44,797 nucleotides of DNA from an uncultured Hyphomicrobiales bacterium (GCA_903885555.1 CAISIV010000063.1:1-44797), one strand, 5' to 3'; counted from the stretch's first letter, positions 7,817 to 18,127 are shown. Made by a program: numbers and translations. Notes: generated by a model from the letters alone, not told the origin.

Positions 7817-9317
7817 AGATCGTCTGGTTATATTCGCCAACCTCGGGGTACGTGCGCAGCACGGCGTCGACCGACTTGAACATGTCGCGCATGCGCGCTT
7901 CCGACACCGGGCTTTCGACCACCACGACCAGTTCCGGCTTGTTCGACGAGGCCCGTACCAGACCCCAGGTGCCGTCCTCGACGGTGACGCGCACGCCGTT
8001 GACGGTAACGAGATCGCGGATCGGCTGGCCATCGAACTTCTCGTTCTTGGCCTTCATCGCCTCGAAATGTTTCACCACCTGATCGACGATGCCGTATTTC
8101 ACCTCGTCGGCGCAGTGCGGCGCCATGGTCGGCGAACCCCAGGTCTTGGGCAGCGCCTTGCGCAGATCGGCCATCGTCTTCCCGGGATTGCGGTCGAGCA
8201 TGTCGCAGACGGCGAGGCCGAAGATCATGCCGTCGTCGTAGCCGCGACCGAACGGCTTGTTGAAGAAGAAATGCCCGGACTTCTCGAAGCCCGCCACAGC
8301 ACCGAGTTCGTTGACGCGCCGCTTGATGTAGGAGTGGCCGGTCTTCCAGTAATCGACCTTGACGCCGTTGGCCTTGAGCACCGGATCGGTCAGGAACAGG
8401 CCTGTCGATTTCACGTCGACCACGAAGGTCGAATTCTTGTGAATCGATGACATGTCGCGTGCCAGCATGACGCCTACCTTGTCGGCGAAGATTTCCTCGC
8501 CCTCGTTGTCGACTACGCCGCAACGGTCGCCGTCGCCGTCAAAACCGAGCGCGACGTCGGCTTTGTGGAACAGAACCGCATCACGCATGGCGTGCAGCAT
8601 CTTCATGTCTTCGGTGTTCGGATTGTAGCGCGGGAACGAGTGATCGAGCTCGCAATCGAGCGGCACGACTTCACAGCCAATGGCTTCGAGCACTTTGGGC
8701 GCGAAGGCGCCGGCGGTGCCGTTGCCGCAAGCCGCGACAACTTTCAGCTTGCGCTTGAGTTTGGGCCGCTTGCCGACGAGATCGGCGATATAGCGCGCGG
8801 GGAAATTCTCGACGAAGTGGAAACTGCCATTGCCCTTGAGATCGAAATTGGCGCCGAGCACGATCTCCTTCAGCCGTTTCATTTCCACCGGCCCGAAGGT
8901 CAGCGGCCGGGCAGCACCCATCTTTACGCCGGTCCAGCCGTTGTCATTGTGCGAAGCGGTGACCATGGCGACGCAGGGAACGTCGAGTTCGAACTGGGCG
9001 AAATAGGCCATCGGCGTGATGCAGAGCCCGATGTCGTGCACCTTGCAGCCGGCGGCGAGCAGACCCGACACCAGCGCCATTTTCACCGAAGCGGAATAAC
9101 TGCGGAAATCGTGACCCGTCACGATTTCCTGCTTCACACCCATTTCCTTGATGAGCGTGCCGAGCCCCATGCCGAGGGCCTGGATGCCCATCAAGTTGAT
9201 TTCTTTTTCCAGCAGCCAGCGCGCGTCGTATTCGCGAAAGCCGGTCGGCTTCACCAGCGGCGAGGATTCGTATTCGTAGGTATTGGGCGTCAGGGCGGAT
9301 TTCGGCTTGGGAAACAT
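7815..9317 (-). CDS. Phosphomannomutase/phosphoglucomutase
   Basis: 500 residues from the ATG at 9317, which is preceded by GAGG at good spacing; a further in-frame ATG at 9353 lies upstream without a clear site. This alpha-D-phosphohexomutase interconverts hexose 6- and 1-phosphates for nucleotide-sugar and surface polysaccharide synthesis. It shows the phosphoserine loop TASHNDNGWTGVK, the metal-binding DGDGDRCG loop, the sugar-binding GFEKSGHFFF segment and a C-terminal phosphate-binding RASSNKPELVV. All four domains appear intact and match the AlgC/ManB class. Together with ugd at 12575 it supplies sugar-nucleotide precursors. Confidence 0.93.
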   Translation of the reverse strand: MFPKPKSALTPNTYEYESSPLVKPTGFREYDARWLLEKEINLMGIQALGMGLGTLIKEMGVKQEIVTGHDFRSYSASVKMALVSGLLAAGCKVHDIGLCITPMAYFAQFELDVPCVAMVTASHNDNGWTGVKMGAARPLTFGPVEMKRLKEIVLGANFDLKGNGSFHFVENFPARYIADLVGKRPKLKRKLKVVAACGNGTAGAFAPKVLEAIGCEVVPLDCELDHSFPRYNPNTEDMKMLHAMRDAVLFHKADVALGFDGDGDRCGVVDNEGEEIFADKVGVMLARDMSSIHKNSTFVVDVKSTGLFLTDPVLKANGVKVDYWKTGHSYIKRRVNELGAVAGFEKSGHFFFNKPFGRGYDDGMIFGLAVCDMLDRNPGKTMADLRKALPKTWGSPTMAPHCADEVKYGIVDQVVKHFEAMKAKNEKFDGQPIRDLVTVNGVRVTVEDGTWGLVRASSNKPELVVVVESPVSEARMRDMFKSVDAVLRTYPEVGEYNQTI

Positions 9318-9423
9318 CAGGTCCTCAAATCGGCGGGAAGGCTGAAACTGCATAACCTAACGCCTGAAAGGCGCAAGCGGTCCGTTCAAAGGTCACGAGC
9401 AGAAATCACTGGAATGTGGCGGC

Positions 9424-9939
9424 TTATTGCTCAAGGACCATGCGGCCGTTGGCCACTTCGTAGCGCTTGAGCCGGGACAGGAAGGACATGCCGAGCAGGT
9501 TCTTCCAGAGTGCCTCGTCAGGCAACACCAGCGCCTGGACGTTTTCGACAGTAATGCCACCGACCTCGACGCGGTCGAGGGTCGCTCGTGCCGCCTTGAT
9601 CTTGCCGTTGGCGGTCGAAACGGTGGCGGTGTAGTCGCTGCGCATCGGCCGGATACCGACCCGGGCCGCATCCGACTCACGCAGGATGACCAGCGAGGCG
9701 CCAGTGTCGACGATGAAGTCGATGCGGCGGCCTTCGATGCGGACCTCGACCGGATAATGGCCGCCATCGCCGCTCTCCAGCGTCAGGCTGCGGCTTGAGG
9801 CTGCTGACCGGACGTTCGTCTCGACGGTCGACTGAATGGCGGCATGCGCCGGGGGCTGCATTGCCGCCTGGTCCAGATAGCGCGCGGCAAAACCGCCAAC
9901 CATCAGCACAGCCGCAGCGAGGATGAGAATCTGGCGCAT
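9424..9939 (-). CDS. Retropepsin-like aspartic protease family protein (TIGR02281 type)
   Basis: 171 residues from the ATG at 9939. An N-terminal hydrophobic segment (MRQILILAAAVLMVGGFAA) anchors or exports it. The catalytic aspartate motif is FIVDTGASLVIL, followed by a retropepsin-like beta fold ending in the LLGMSFLSRLKRYEV block that typifies bacterial clan AA single-domain proteases. It would act as a dimer on the periplasmic face; the substrate is unknown. A longer frame begins at 9999, but the extra residues precede the signal segment and look non-coding. Confidence 0.88.
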   Translation of the reverse strand: MRQILILAAAVLMVGGFAARYLDQAAMQPPAHAAIQSTVETNVRSAASSRSLTLESGDGGHYPVEVRIEGRRIDFIVDTGASLVILRESDAARVGIRPMRSDYTATVSTANGKIKAARATLDRVEVGGITVENVQALVLPDEALWKNLLGMSFLSRLKRYEVANGRMVLEQ

Positions 9940-10066
9940 GGCAAAACCTTCAAAACCGGGCCGAGATTGCCACGCGCGGGACCAACGCCGCCTTAACACA
10001 CCCCGATCCGGTGGCTGCGATTACCGGACGGTAAGCGGGCGGTTAAGCGCCTCGTCGCAATTGAAA

Positions 10067-12535
10067 CTATGTGCCGCGGGGTTTGGCGCGACGTGTCGGC
10101 GGCGCCGACATCGGATCGTCCGGCCAAGGATGGCGCGGATAGCGGCCGCGCAAGTCGGTACGGACGTCGGCATAACTGCCGCGCCAAAAGCCGGGCAGAT
10201 CTCGCGTGATCTGCACCGGTTTATGACCGGGCGACAGCAGTTCGATTACCAGTGGCACGCGGCCACCGGCAATGGACGGATGCTTGGCGAGCCCGAACAT
10301 TTCCTGCACCCGGATCGAAATGGTCGGCCCCTGCTCCGCTTCGTAATCGATCGGCACCGAAGAGCCGGTCGGCGCGGTGAAATGGGTTGGCGATTCGGCG
10401 TCGAGGCGCCGGCGCTGCGCCCACGGCACCAGCGTGGTCATCGCTTCGGAGAGTTCGTCGGCGCCGATGTCGCTGCGCGCGGTTTTGTCGAGCAACAAGG
10501 GCTCTAGCCATTCGGCGGCGCTGTGGGCAAGGCCTTCGTTCGACAGATCGGGCCACTCATCGCCTTCTGCTTTGCGCAGGAATTCGACGCGCGTGCGGAA
10601 TTGCAGCGCCGCTTTGCTCCACGGTAATTTGTCGAGACCGGATGACACGAGGCCCTGCGCCAGAACTTTCGCGGAGTCAGTATCGGGCGCGACCTGCTTG
10701 ATCTGCTCGGCCAATACCAGCGCGCCGAGACGCCGGCTGCGCCGGGACCGTAGCGAGGCGGAGGCCATATCGAAAGTTACAGTGTCGCGGTCTTCGATCT
10801 TGGCCGCGAAGCGGGCTTCGATTTCGGTGAGCGTGATCGGCGCCGCCAGCACGATACGGCTGGCCGCCGCCGCGCCGGTCAGTTCGGCGACGGTCAAAAA
10901 CGGCTCGCGCGAAAGGGAGGATGCCGGATCGACATTGCCGCCACGGCCACTGGCGAGCAAAAATGCCCCGCCCCCGCCGCCACGGTTTTTCGCAACGCGG
11001 TCGGGATAGGCCAAGGCAAGCAGCGAGCCCGGCGAAGCTTCATCGTTCTGCTGGTGCTTCTCGAGCGTATCGACCCATCGTTTCACCATCGCGCGCCCGT
11101 CTTCGGCGCGGCGCGACCGGTCGCGGCGGAATAGATCGAGACGATGACGTAGGTCAACGTCATCACCGCCGAGTCCACGCTCGGTCAACACGGCCGCAAT
11201 TGCTGCTGCCTCGCCGCCTGCGCCTTCGGCATTGGCATCGACCACCATGCGCGCAAGCCGGGGTGGCAAAGGCAGCGCCCGCAGTTTCTTGCCTTCCTCG
11301 GTAATGCGGCCTTGCTCGTCGATGGCGCCCAACTCGGTCAGCAGCGCTTTTGCTTCGCTCAGCGCCGGCCCCGGTGGCGGGTCGAGAAAGGCGAGTTTGC
11401 TTGGATCGACCGCACCCCATTGCGCCAGATCGAGCACGTAGGACGACAGATCGGCCGACAGGATTTCCGGCCGCGTATAGGCGTCGAGCGAACCGGTCTG
11501 CGGCTCGTCCCACAGCCGGTAACAGACACCGGGCTCGGTACGGCCGGCGCGGCCGCGACGCTGGTCGGCGGCGGCACGCGACACGCGCACGGTTTCCAGC
11601 CGCGTAAGGCCGACATCGGGCTCGTAACGCGGCACGCGCGACAGGCCGCTGTCGATGACGACGCGTACGCCTTCGATGGTCAGCGAGGTTTCGGCAATCG
11701 ACGTCGCCAGCACGATCTTGCGCTTGCCTTTCGGCGCTGGCGAAATCGCGCGGTCCTGTTCGCGCCCTTCGAGGGCACCGAACAATGCGACAACATCGAC
11801 ATTGGGATCGTCGATCCGCTCTTTCAGTAACGTCTCGGTGCGGCGAATTTCTCCCGCACCGGGCAGGAACACCAGTACCGATCCGGTATCGGCGCGCAGC
11901 GCGCGCTGCACCGCATCTGCCACCGGCCGCTCGATGCGCTCACGCGGATCGCGGCTGAGGTAACGCGTCTCCACCGCAAAGGCACGGCCCTCGCTTTCGA
12001 CCACTGGCGCATTGCCGAGCAGCGCCGCGACCCGTGCGCCATCGAGCGTCGCCGACATCACCAGAATCTTGAGATCCTGGCGCAGCGCCATTTGCACATC
12101 GCGCGCCAAGGCCAGCCCGAGATCGGCATCCAATGACCGTTCGTGAAATTCATCGAACAGCACCGCACCGACACCTTCAAGCGACGGATCGTCGAGGATC
12201 AGCCGCGTGAAGATGCCTTCGGTGATGACTTCGATACGGGTGCGCTTGGATACCTTAGAGCCGAACCGTACGCGCAGACCCACGATGTCGCCGACCTGCT
12301 CGCCGATCGTCGACGCCATGCGCGCGGCTGCGGCCCTCGCTGCAAGCCGCCGCGGCTCCAATACGAGAATCTTTTTCCCCGAGGCCCACACCTCATCCAT
12401 GAGTACGAGCGGCACGCGCGTGGTCTTGCCGGCACCGGGCGGCGCCACCAGCACGGCGGTATTGCTGCCGCGCAGCGCCTCGGTCAGGGGCGGAAGCGCA
12501 TCGTCGATGGGAAGCCGGTCAGGAAAATCGCGCAT
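10067..12535 (-). CDS. hrpB: ATP-dependent helicase HrpB
   Basis: 822 residues, normal for HrpB, a DEAH-box RNA helicase-like protein of uncertain cellular role. Visible motifs in order: Walker A APPGAGKTTRVPL (about 31-43), DEFHERS replacing DEAH, SATLDGARVA (motif III), the TSIAETSLTIEGVRVVIDSG block (motif V), and QRRGRAGRTEPG (motif VI). A helicase-associated domain and the HrpB-specific C-terminal region (VPLVIELLSPGHKPVQITRD, FWRGSYADVR, GRYPRHPWPDDP) complete it. It is well preserved throughout, with no sign of damage. It lies 39 bases from the ugd stop on the same strand and may be read through from it. Confidence 0.96.
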   Translation of the reverse strand: MRDFPDRLPIDDALPPLTEALRGSNTAVLVAPPGAGKTTRVPLVLMDEVWASGKKILVLEPRRLAARAAAARMASTIGEQVGDIVGLRVRFGSKVSKRTRIEVITEGIFTRLILDDPSLEGVGAVLFDEFHERSLDADLGLALARDVQMALRQDLKILVMSATLDGARVAALLGNAPVVESEGRAFAVETRYLSRDPRERIERPVADAVQRALRADTGSVLVFLPGAGEIRRTETLLKERIDDPNVDVVALFGALEGREQDRAISPAPKGKRKIVLATSIAETSLTIEGVRVVIDSGLSRVPRYEPDVGLTRLETVRVSRAAADQRRGRAGRTEPGVCYRLWDEPQTGSLDAYTRPEILSADLSSYVLDLAQWGAVDPSKLAFLDPPPGPALSEAKALLTELGAIDEQGRITEEGKKLRALPLPPRLARMVVDANAEGAGGEAAAIAAVLTERGLGGDDVDLRHRLDLFRRDRSRRAEDGRAMVKRWVDTLEKHQQNDEASPGSLLALAYPDRVAKNRGGGGGAFLLASGRGGNVDPASSLSREPFLTVAELTGAAAASRIVLAAPITLTEIEARFAAKIEDRDTVTFDMASASLRSRRSRRLGALVLAEQIKQVAPDTDSAKVLAQGLVSSGLDKLPWSKAALQFRTRVEFLRKAEGDEWPDLSNEGLAHSAAEWLEPLLLDKTARSDIGADELSEAMTTLVPWAQRRRLDAESPTHFTAPTGSSVPIDYEAEQGPTISIRVQEMFGLAKHPSIAGGRVPLVIELLSPGHKPVQITRDLPGFWRGSYADVRTDLRGRYPRHPWPDDPMSAPPTRRAKPRGT

Positions 12536-12574
12536 GCGAGGGCACTCTTAACCCTCTCCCCGCGGGGAAAACAG

Positions 12575-13927
12575 CTACTTCCGGTCGGACGCCCGGCGGG
12601 TCAGATTTTCCGGCGCGTCGACCCTGGCCCGCCCGATGCTTTCATAGCTGAAACCATGGCGAACAATTTCCTCGGGCCGGTAGATATTGCGCAGATCGAC
12701 CAGCACCGCCTTCGCCATAATGGATTTGAGCCGTTTGAAATCGAGCGCGCGGAACTGCTCCCACTCGGTCACGATCACCAGCGCGGAAGCACCTTCGGCG
12801 CAGGAATAGGCGTCGTTGCAGAAGGTGACATTGGTCATCATCGGCTTGGCCTGCTCCATACCGATCGGATCGTAGGCGCGCACCTTGGCGCCCATGTCCT
12901 GCAACGCCGTGATGAGCGGCAACGACGGGGAGTCGCGCATGTCGTCGGTGTTCGGCTTGAAGGTCAGGCCGAGCAGCGAAATGGTCTGGCCGCGGATATC
13001 CCCGCCGAGCGCGGCCGATACCTTGCGCGCCATCGCGCGCTTGCGGGAATCGTTGACCGCGGCGACCGCCTCGACAATGCGCAACGGCGCGCCGTTGTCT
13101 TCACCCGTCTTGATCAGCGCCAGCGTGTCCTTGGGAAAGCACGAGCCGCCGTAACCGGGACCTGCGTGCAGGAACTTCGATCCGATGCGGTTGTCGAGAC
13201 CGATGCCGCGTGCAATTTCCTGCACGTCAGCGCCGACTTTTTCAGCAAGATCGGCGATCTCGTTGATGAAGGTGATCTTGGTCGCAAGAAAAGCGTTGGC
13301 GGCGTATTTGATCAGTTCGGCGGTGCGCCGGCCGGTAAACAGAATCGGCGAGCGATTGAGATACAGCGGCCGGTAGATTTCGGTCATCACCTCGCGGGCT
13401 CGCTCGTTGTCGGTGCCGACAACGATGCGGTCGGGATGCTTGAAATCCTGGATCGCTGCGCCCTCGCGCAGGAATTCCGGATTGGACACCACGGCGCAAT
13501 CCGCCTTCGGCGCCGTTTCGCCAATGATGCGCTCGACTTCGTCGCCGGTGCCGACCGGCACAGTCGATTTGGTGATCACCACCGTAAAGCCATCGAGCGC
13601 GGCGGCGATTTCGCGGGTGGCAGCGTAGACATAGCTAAGATCGGCGTGGCCATCGCCGCGGCGCGACGGCGTACCAACGGCGATGAAGACCGCGTCTGCA
13701 CCTTTGACGCCGCTGGTCAGATCGGTGGTAAACTTGAGACGCCCGGCGCGTACGTTGTTGGCCACCAGTTCGGCGAGGCCGGGCTCGTAGATCGGCATTT
13801 CGCCACGCTCCAGCGCGTCGATCTTGCCCTTGTCCTTGTCGACGCAGGTCACGTCGTGGCCGAAGTCGGCGAAACAGGCCCCCGACACGAGGCCGACATA
13901 ACCGGTACCGATCATCGTCACGCGCAT
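12575..13927 (-). CDS. ugd: UDP-glucose 6-dehydrogenase
   Basis: 450 residues. It oxidises UDP-glucose to UDP-glucuronate with two NAD+, supplying capsule, exopolysaccharide or lipid A sugars. The N-terminal NAD motif GTGYVGLVSG, the central FVPVG-equivalent ITKSTVPVGT, the hexapeptide GYGGSCFPKDT holding the catalytic cysteine, and the C-terminal LLGLTFKPNTDDMRDSP block are intact. The ATG at 13927 starts directly before the conserved VTMIGTGY. The divergent polA gene lies about 190 bases away. Confidence 0.95.
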   Translation of the reverse strand: MRVTMIGTGYVGLVSGACFADFGHDVTCVDKDKGKIDALERGEMPIYEPGLAELVANNVRAGRLKFTTDLTSGVKGADAVFIAVGTPSRRGDGHADLSYVYAATREIAAALDGFTVVITKSTVPVGTGDEVERIIGETAPKADCAVVSNPEFLREGAAIQDFKHPDRIVVGTDNERAREVMTEIYRPLYLNRSPILFTGRRTAELIKYAANAFLATKITFINEIADLAEKVGADVQEIARGIGLDNRIGSKFLHAGPGYGGSCFPKDTLALIKTGEDNGAPLRIVEAVAAVNDSRKRAMARKVSAALGGDIRGQTISLLGLTFKPNTDDMRDSPSLPLITALQDMGAKVRAYDPIGMEQAKPMMTNVTFCNDAYSCAEGASALVIVTEWEQFRALDFKRLKSIMAKAVLVDLRNIYRPEEIVRHGFSYESIGRARVDAPENLTRRASDRK

Positions 13928-14045
13928 ATTTGATGTCCGTATTGCTCGCGCCGGGGCGCAAATCAGGGCCGCAAATCAGGCCGACTGCATAACAGAGGCG
14001 GTTCCGAGTCGCGAGACGGCGACTTCTGTCACAAACCCGTAAACA

Positions 14046-14060
14046 GCCGGATAATCCGGC
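14046..14060. promoter_or_regulatory. Palindrome in the ugd/polA intergenic region
   Basis: GCCGGAT (14046-14052) and ATCCGGC (14054-14060) form a perfect 7-bp inverted repeat around one central A, midway between the divergent starts of ugd and polA. The geometry suits a small dimeric DNA-binding protein or a cruciform. No regulator is known to me for this site. Confidence 0.3.
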
Positions 14061-14118
14061 GTCCACAGGCGGGTTAACACGCATTGATTCAATCGCCGTG
14101 ACAGCCCACATTCGGGCC

Positions 14119-17100
14119 ATGCCAGCATCCGCAAAATCAAAAGCCAAGCCCGCGCCCGCCAAGGCCGCAGCCGTAGTGAACCCTGCTGCCCGCCCGCTCA
14201 AAAAGGGCGACCACCTCTTTCTGGTCGACGGGTCCGGCTATATTTTCCGCGCCTACCACGCGCTGCCGCCGCTGACCCGCAAGTCCGATGGGTTGCAGGT
14301 CAATGCTGTGCTCGGCTTCTGCAACATGCTGTGGAAGCTGCTGGCCGACATGCCGAAGGACGACAAGCCGACGCATCTGGCCGTCATCTTCGACAAGTCC
14401 GAGAAGACGTTCCGCACCGAGATGTACCCGCAATACAAGGCGCACCGACCCGATCTGCCAGAAGATCTGCGGCCGCAATTCCCGCTGATCCGCGATGCAG
14501 TGCGCGCCTTCGAAATTCCCTGCCTCGAGCAAGCGGGCTTCGAAGCCGACGATTTGATCGCGACCTATGCGCGGCTCGCCATCGAGGCAAAGGCGACCAC
14601 GACCATCGTGTCTTCCGACAAGGATCTGATGCAGCTCGTCGGTAACGGCGTCACGATGTACGACACCATGAAGGACAAGCGCATCGGCGCCGCCGAAGTG
14701 ATCGAGAAGTTCGGCGTCGGCCCTGACAAGGTGATCGAGGTGCAGGCGCTGATCGGCGACTCGTCCGACAACGTGCCGGGCGTGCCGGGCATCGGCGTCA
14801 AGACCGCGGCACAGCTGATCGGCGAATACGGCGATCTCGAAACGCTGCTCAAGCGCGCTGGTGAGATCAAGCAGGACAAGCGCCGCCAGACGCTGATCGA
14901 CAATGCCGAACTTGCGCGCATCTCCAAGAAGCTGGTGACGCTCGACCAGAACGTGCCGCTGGATGTTGCGGTCGACGAACTCGCCGTGCACGAACCGGAC
15001 TACAAGAACCTGATCGCGTTCCTCAAGGCGATGGAATTTTCTACCATCACTCGCCGCGTTGCCGAGAAGTCGGGAATCGACGCGAGCGCCGTCGAAGCCG
15101 ATGGCAAGCTAACTTCAACGCCTGCCGCGCCCGCTCCAGCCGCGAAAGCGCCCGCCGCGGGTGGCGACCTGTTCGGCGCCGCTCCGCCGCCCACCTCTGT
15201 TGCGCGCGAAGGCGCGGCTTCCGACGCAACACTCAGCCCGATTTCACTTTCTGCGGTGCGCGCCGAGAAAGCCCGCAACACCAAGATCGACCGCTCTCAA
15301 TACGAGACGGTGCGCTCGCTCGACCGGCTCAAGGCCTGGATCAAGCGCGCCTATGATCTTGGCGTGGTCGCGGTCGATACCGAGACCACCAGCCTCGATC
15401 CGATGCAGGCGCATCTCTGCGGCTTCTCGTTCGCGGTCGCGCCCAACGAAGCTTGTTATGTGCCGCTCGGCCATCGCGAAGGCGGCTCGCAGAATGGCAG
15501 CGACCTGTTCGCGCCGGAGTCCAAACTCTGCGCCGATCAAATTCCGGAAGAGGACGCGCTGAAGGCGATCAAGCCTCTGCTGGAGGACAGAAGCGTCCTC
15601 AAGGTCGCGCAGAACATGAAATACGACTGGCTGGTGTTCGCGCAACGTGGCATCCAGATCGAAGGCTACGACGACACCATGCTGATCTCCTACGTGCTTG
15701 ACGCCGGCAAAGGCGGCCACGGCATGGACGATCTCGCCAAGCGCTGGCTCAACCACGACACGATTCATTTCCAGCACGTCGCCGGCTCCGGCAAGACGCA
15801 GGTGACATTCGATTGCGTCTCCATCGAAAAGGCTTCCGAATACGCCGCCGAAGATGCCGACGTCACGCTGCGGCTGTGGTCCGCGCTCAAGAGCCGCATG
15901 GCCGCTGAGCAGGTCACCTCCGTGTATGAAACGCTGGAACGGCAAATGCCGTCGGTGTTGGCGCGCATGGAACGCCGCGGGATTTCCATCGACAGGCAAG
16001 TCCTGTCGCGGCTGTCGGGCGAATTCGCGCAGAAGCAGGCCGGGCTGGAAGAAGAGATCAAGGTGCTGGCCGGCGAGCCGCTCAATCCGGGTTCGCCCAA
16101 GCAGCTTGGCGACATTCTGTTCGGCAAGATGAACCTGCCAGGCGGCACCAAGACCAAGACCGGACAATGGTCGACCGGCGCGCGCGAGTTAGAAGAACTG
16201 GCCGAGCAAGGCCACCAACTACCGCGCAAGATTCTCGACTGGCGCCAGGTGTCCAAGCTGCGCTCGACCTATACCGAAGCGCTGCCGAACTACGTCAATC
16301 CCGATACCAAGCGCGTACACACCTCCTACGCGCTCGCCGCGACTTCGACCGGGCGGCTGTCGTCGTCTGAGCCGAATTTGCAGAACATCCCGATCCGCAC
16401 CGAGGAAGGCCGTAAAATCAGAAAGGCCTTCGTCGCCTCGCCTGGCATGAAGCTGGTGTCGGCCGACTACTCGCAGATCGAACTGCGGCTGCTGTCGGAA
16501 GTCGCCGAGGTGCCGACGCTGCGCCAGGCCTTCAAGGACGGCGTCGATATTCACGCCATGACGGCGTCGGAAATGTTCGGCGTGCCGGTCAAGGACATGC
16601 CGGCCGATATCCGCCGCCGCGCCAAGGCCATCAACTTCGGCATCATCTACGGCATCTCGGCGTTCGGGCTGGCCAACCAGCTTTCCATCGAGCGTGAGGA
16701 AGCCGGCGCCTATATCAAGAAATATTTCGAGCGCTTCCCCGGCATTCGCGACTACATGGACGAAACGCGCGAGTTCTGCCGCACGCACGGCTATGTGCTC
16801 ACGCTGTTCGGCCGCAAATGCCACTACCCGGACATCAAGGCGAGCAATGCCTCGATCCGCGCCTTCAATGAGCGCGCCGCGATCAATGCGCGCCTGCAGG
16901 GCTCGGCCGCCGACATCATCCGCCGCGCCATGATTCGCATGGAGCCGGAACTCAACGCCGCGAAGCTCAGCGCCCAGATGCTGCTGCAGGTGCACGACGA
17001 ACTGATCTTCGAAGTGCCGGAAAAGGAAGTGAAAGACACCATTGTCATCGTCAAGGACGTAATGGAATCCGCGCCGCACCCGGCCGTGTCACTCCATGTG

Positions 17101-17151
17101 CCGCTGCAGGTCGACGCCCGCGCCGCGGATAACTGGGACGAGGCGCATTAG
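14119..17151 (+). CDS. polA: DNA polymerase I
   Basis: 1010 residues with all three activities. An N-terminal 5'-3' exonuclease domain (about 30-320; FLVDGSGYIFRAYHALP, GDSSDNVPGVPGIG) is followed by an Ala/Pro-rich linker (about 335-380). A 3'-5' proofreading domain comes next, with an intact catalytic VAVDTETTSLDP near 417. The family A polymerase carries motif A (VSADYSQIELRLL, about 780), motif B (RRRAKAINFGIIYGI, about 835) and motif C (LQVHDELIFE, about 955). The protein is longer than the E. coli enzyme mainly through the linker and an N-terminal Ala/Lys-rich tail. The ATG at 14119 is chosen; a GTG at 14098 is also in frame. Confidence 0.97.
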   Translation: MPASAKSKAKPAPAKAAAVVNPAARPLKKGDHLFLVDGSGYIFRAYHALPPLTRKSDGLQVNAVLGFCNMLWKLLADMPKDDKPTHLAVIFDKSEKTFRTEMYPQYKAHRPDLPEDLRPQFPLIRDAVRAFEIPCLEQAGFEADDLIATYARLAIEAKATTTIVSSDKDLMQLVGNGVTMYDTMKDKRIGAAEVIEKFGVGPDKVIEVQALIGDSSDNVPGVPGIGVKTAAQLIGEYGDLETLLKRAGEIKQDKRRQTLIDNAELARISKKLVTLDQNVPLDVAVDELAVHEPDYKNLIAFLKAMEFSTITRRVAEKSGIDASAVEADGKLTSTPAAPAPAAKAPAAGGDLFGAAPPPTSVAREGAASDATLSPISLSAVRAEKARNTKIDRSQYETVRSLDRLKAWIKRAYDLGVVAVDTETTSLDPMQAHLCGFSFAVAPNEACYVPLGHREGGSQNGSDLFAPESKLCADQIPEEDALKAIKPLLEDRSVLKVAQNMKYDWLVFAQRGIQIEGYDDTMLISYVLDAGKGGHGMDDLAKRWLNHDTIHFQHVAGSGKTQVTFDCVSIEKASEYAAEDADVTLRLWSALKSRMAAEQVTSVYETLERQMPSVLARMERRGISIDRQVLSRLSGEFAQKQAGLEEEIKVLAGEPLNPGSPKQLGDILFGKMNLPGGTKTKTGQWSTGARELEELAEQGHQLPRKILDWRQVSKLRSTYTEALPNYVNPDTKRVHTSYALAATSTGRLSSSEPNLQNIPIRTEEGRKIRKAFVASPGMKLVSADYSQIELRLLSEVAEVPTLRQAFKDGVDIHAMTASEMFGVPVKDMPADIRRRAKAINFGIIYGISAFGLANQLSIEREEAGAYIKKYFERFPGIRDYMDETREFCRTHGYVLTLFGRKCHYPDIKASNASIRAFNERAAINARLQGSAADIIRRAMIRMEPELNAAKLSAQMLLQVHDELIFEVPEKEVKDTIVIVKDVMESAPHPAVSLHVPLQVDARAADNWDEAH

Positions 17152-17154
17152 CGC

Positions 17155-18042
17155 ATGGACTCATTGGCACGCGCAAAGCCTGTCACGGCCGGCAGCCATT
17201 TCTTTAGCCTATTTATCGGAACGTTGACTTGGATTGCGTTTTGGTTTGCAGACGCGGTCGGTAAAGGCAATCCCGATGCAGTATTTCTCCTCATCGCGAC
17301 GCCTGTTTTCCTTATACAGAATTTTTTGTTCGGGCTAGTTCCATTTTTTCTGTTGCGAAGATCAGCGCCAATGGAAGGCGTCTACCGCTTCGTATTTTTT
17401 ATAGCAATATTTGCGCCGGCCGTGTGCTTGTCTTGCCTGGCGGGCTCGCATTGGATTGACGGATTTTCGGACTACAGCCCGTATTTTCCGTCACCGAAGC
17501 CGGCTTTTGTGGATCGTTTCGGTAAAGCACTCTCCGAGCATTGGCCAACGATACTGGCCATCACAATCTTGGGTGGCCTCGTCTGCTGGGGCTTCGATAG
17601 GAAATCACTTCTGGCTTCAGACATCCGTCGCGTGCGCGTTAAGGCGCGACACCTCCTTGCGGCGAGCCTGTTGACCCCCGTCATTGCGATAGTGATTGTT
17701 TTGACGTGCAATCAATATGTCGTGCGGTATCGTGCGCAATCTGCCGCTGGTGACCGGCCTTATTGTATCCTTGTACCTAGCGCCTCAAGCGTCTTCGGAT
17801 ACCAGGTTGCGACGCGAACATCGCAACTATCAATTTTCAATATGCGGGCAAACTACACACTCACGACGGGATCTATGGGTGGGTTCTACGCCACAAACCA
17901 CGCGATTCTCGTGCTCGACAATCCCACGGAATATAAGAGCTGGTCGTACCGTGCCGAAAACTTCGTGCGCGATCATCCCCGCGGCTCTTTCAATTGGAAT
18001 GACTGCGCGCCACGACGAAACTTCGTAGAGACTTTAAATTGA
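17155..18042 (+). CDS. Hypothetical integral membrane protein, AT-richer than neighbours
   Basis: 295 residues, no recognised family. Five likely membrane helices (about 15-36, 45-70, 80-102, 135-153 and 172-195) precede a C-terminal domain of about 100 residues, probably on the outer face. That domain holds two cysteines (PYCILVP and WNDCAP) and aromatic/Asn-rich sequence (FNMRANYTLTTGS, GGFYATNHAILVLDN). It starts only 3 bases after the polA stop. Its codon use is visibly less GC-biased (TTT, ATT, AAT, TTG codons) than polA, suggesting late acquisition or relaxed constraint. No function is proposed. Confidence 0.75.
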   Translation: MDSLARAKPVTAGSHFFSLFIGTLTWIAFWFADAVGKGNPDAVFLLIATPVFLIQNFLFGLVPFFLLRRSAPMEGVYRFVFFIAIFAPAVCLSCLAGSHWIDGFSDYSPYFPSPKPAFVDRFGKALSEHWPTILAITILGGLVCWGFDRKSLLASDIRRVRVKARHLLAASLLTPVIAIVIVLTCNQYVVRYRAQSAAGDRPYCILVPSASSVFGYQVATRTSQLSIFNMRANYTLTTGSMGGFYATNHAILVLDNPTEYKSWSYRAENFVRDHPRGSFNWNDCAPRRNFVETLN

Positions 18043-18127
18043 GAAACCGCCCTCACTGGCTTCAGGTGCATCACTGGGTGAAGGCCACGATGCTCGACGG
18101 CCTGACCGTCGCACTGGAAAGCCGGCG

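Noticed and set aside
12143-13933. 596-codon open frame on the plus strand across ugd and part of hrpB
   Set aside because: It is antisense to two genes with complete catalytic motifs; its Arg/His/Gly-rich composition is typical of a shadow frame in GC-rich DNA.
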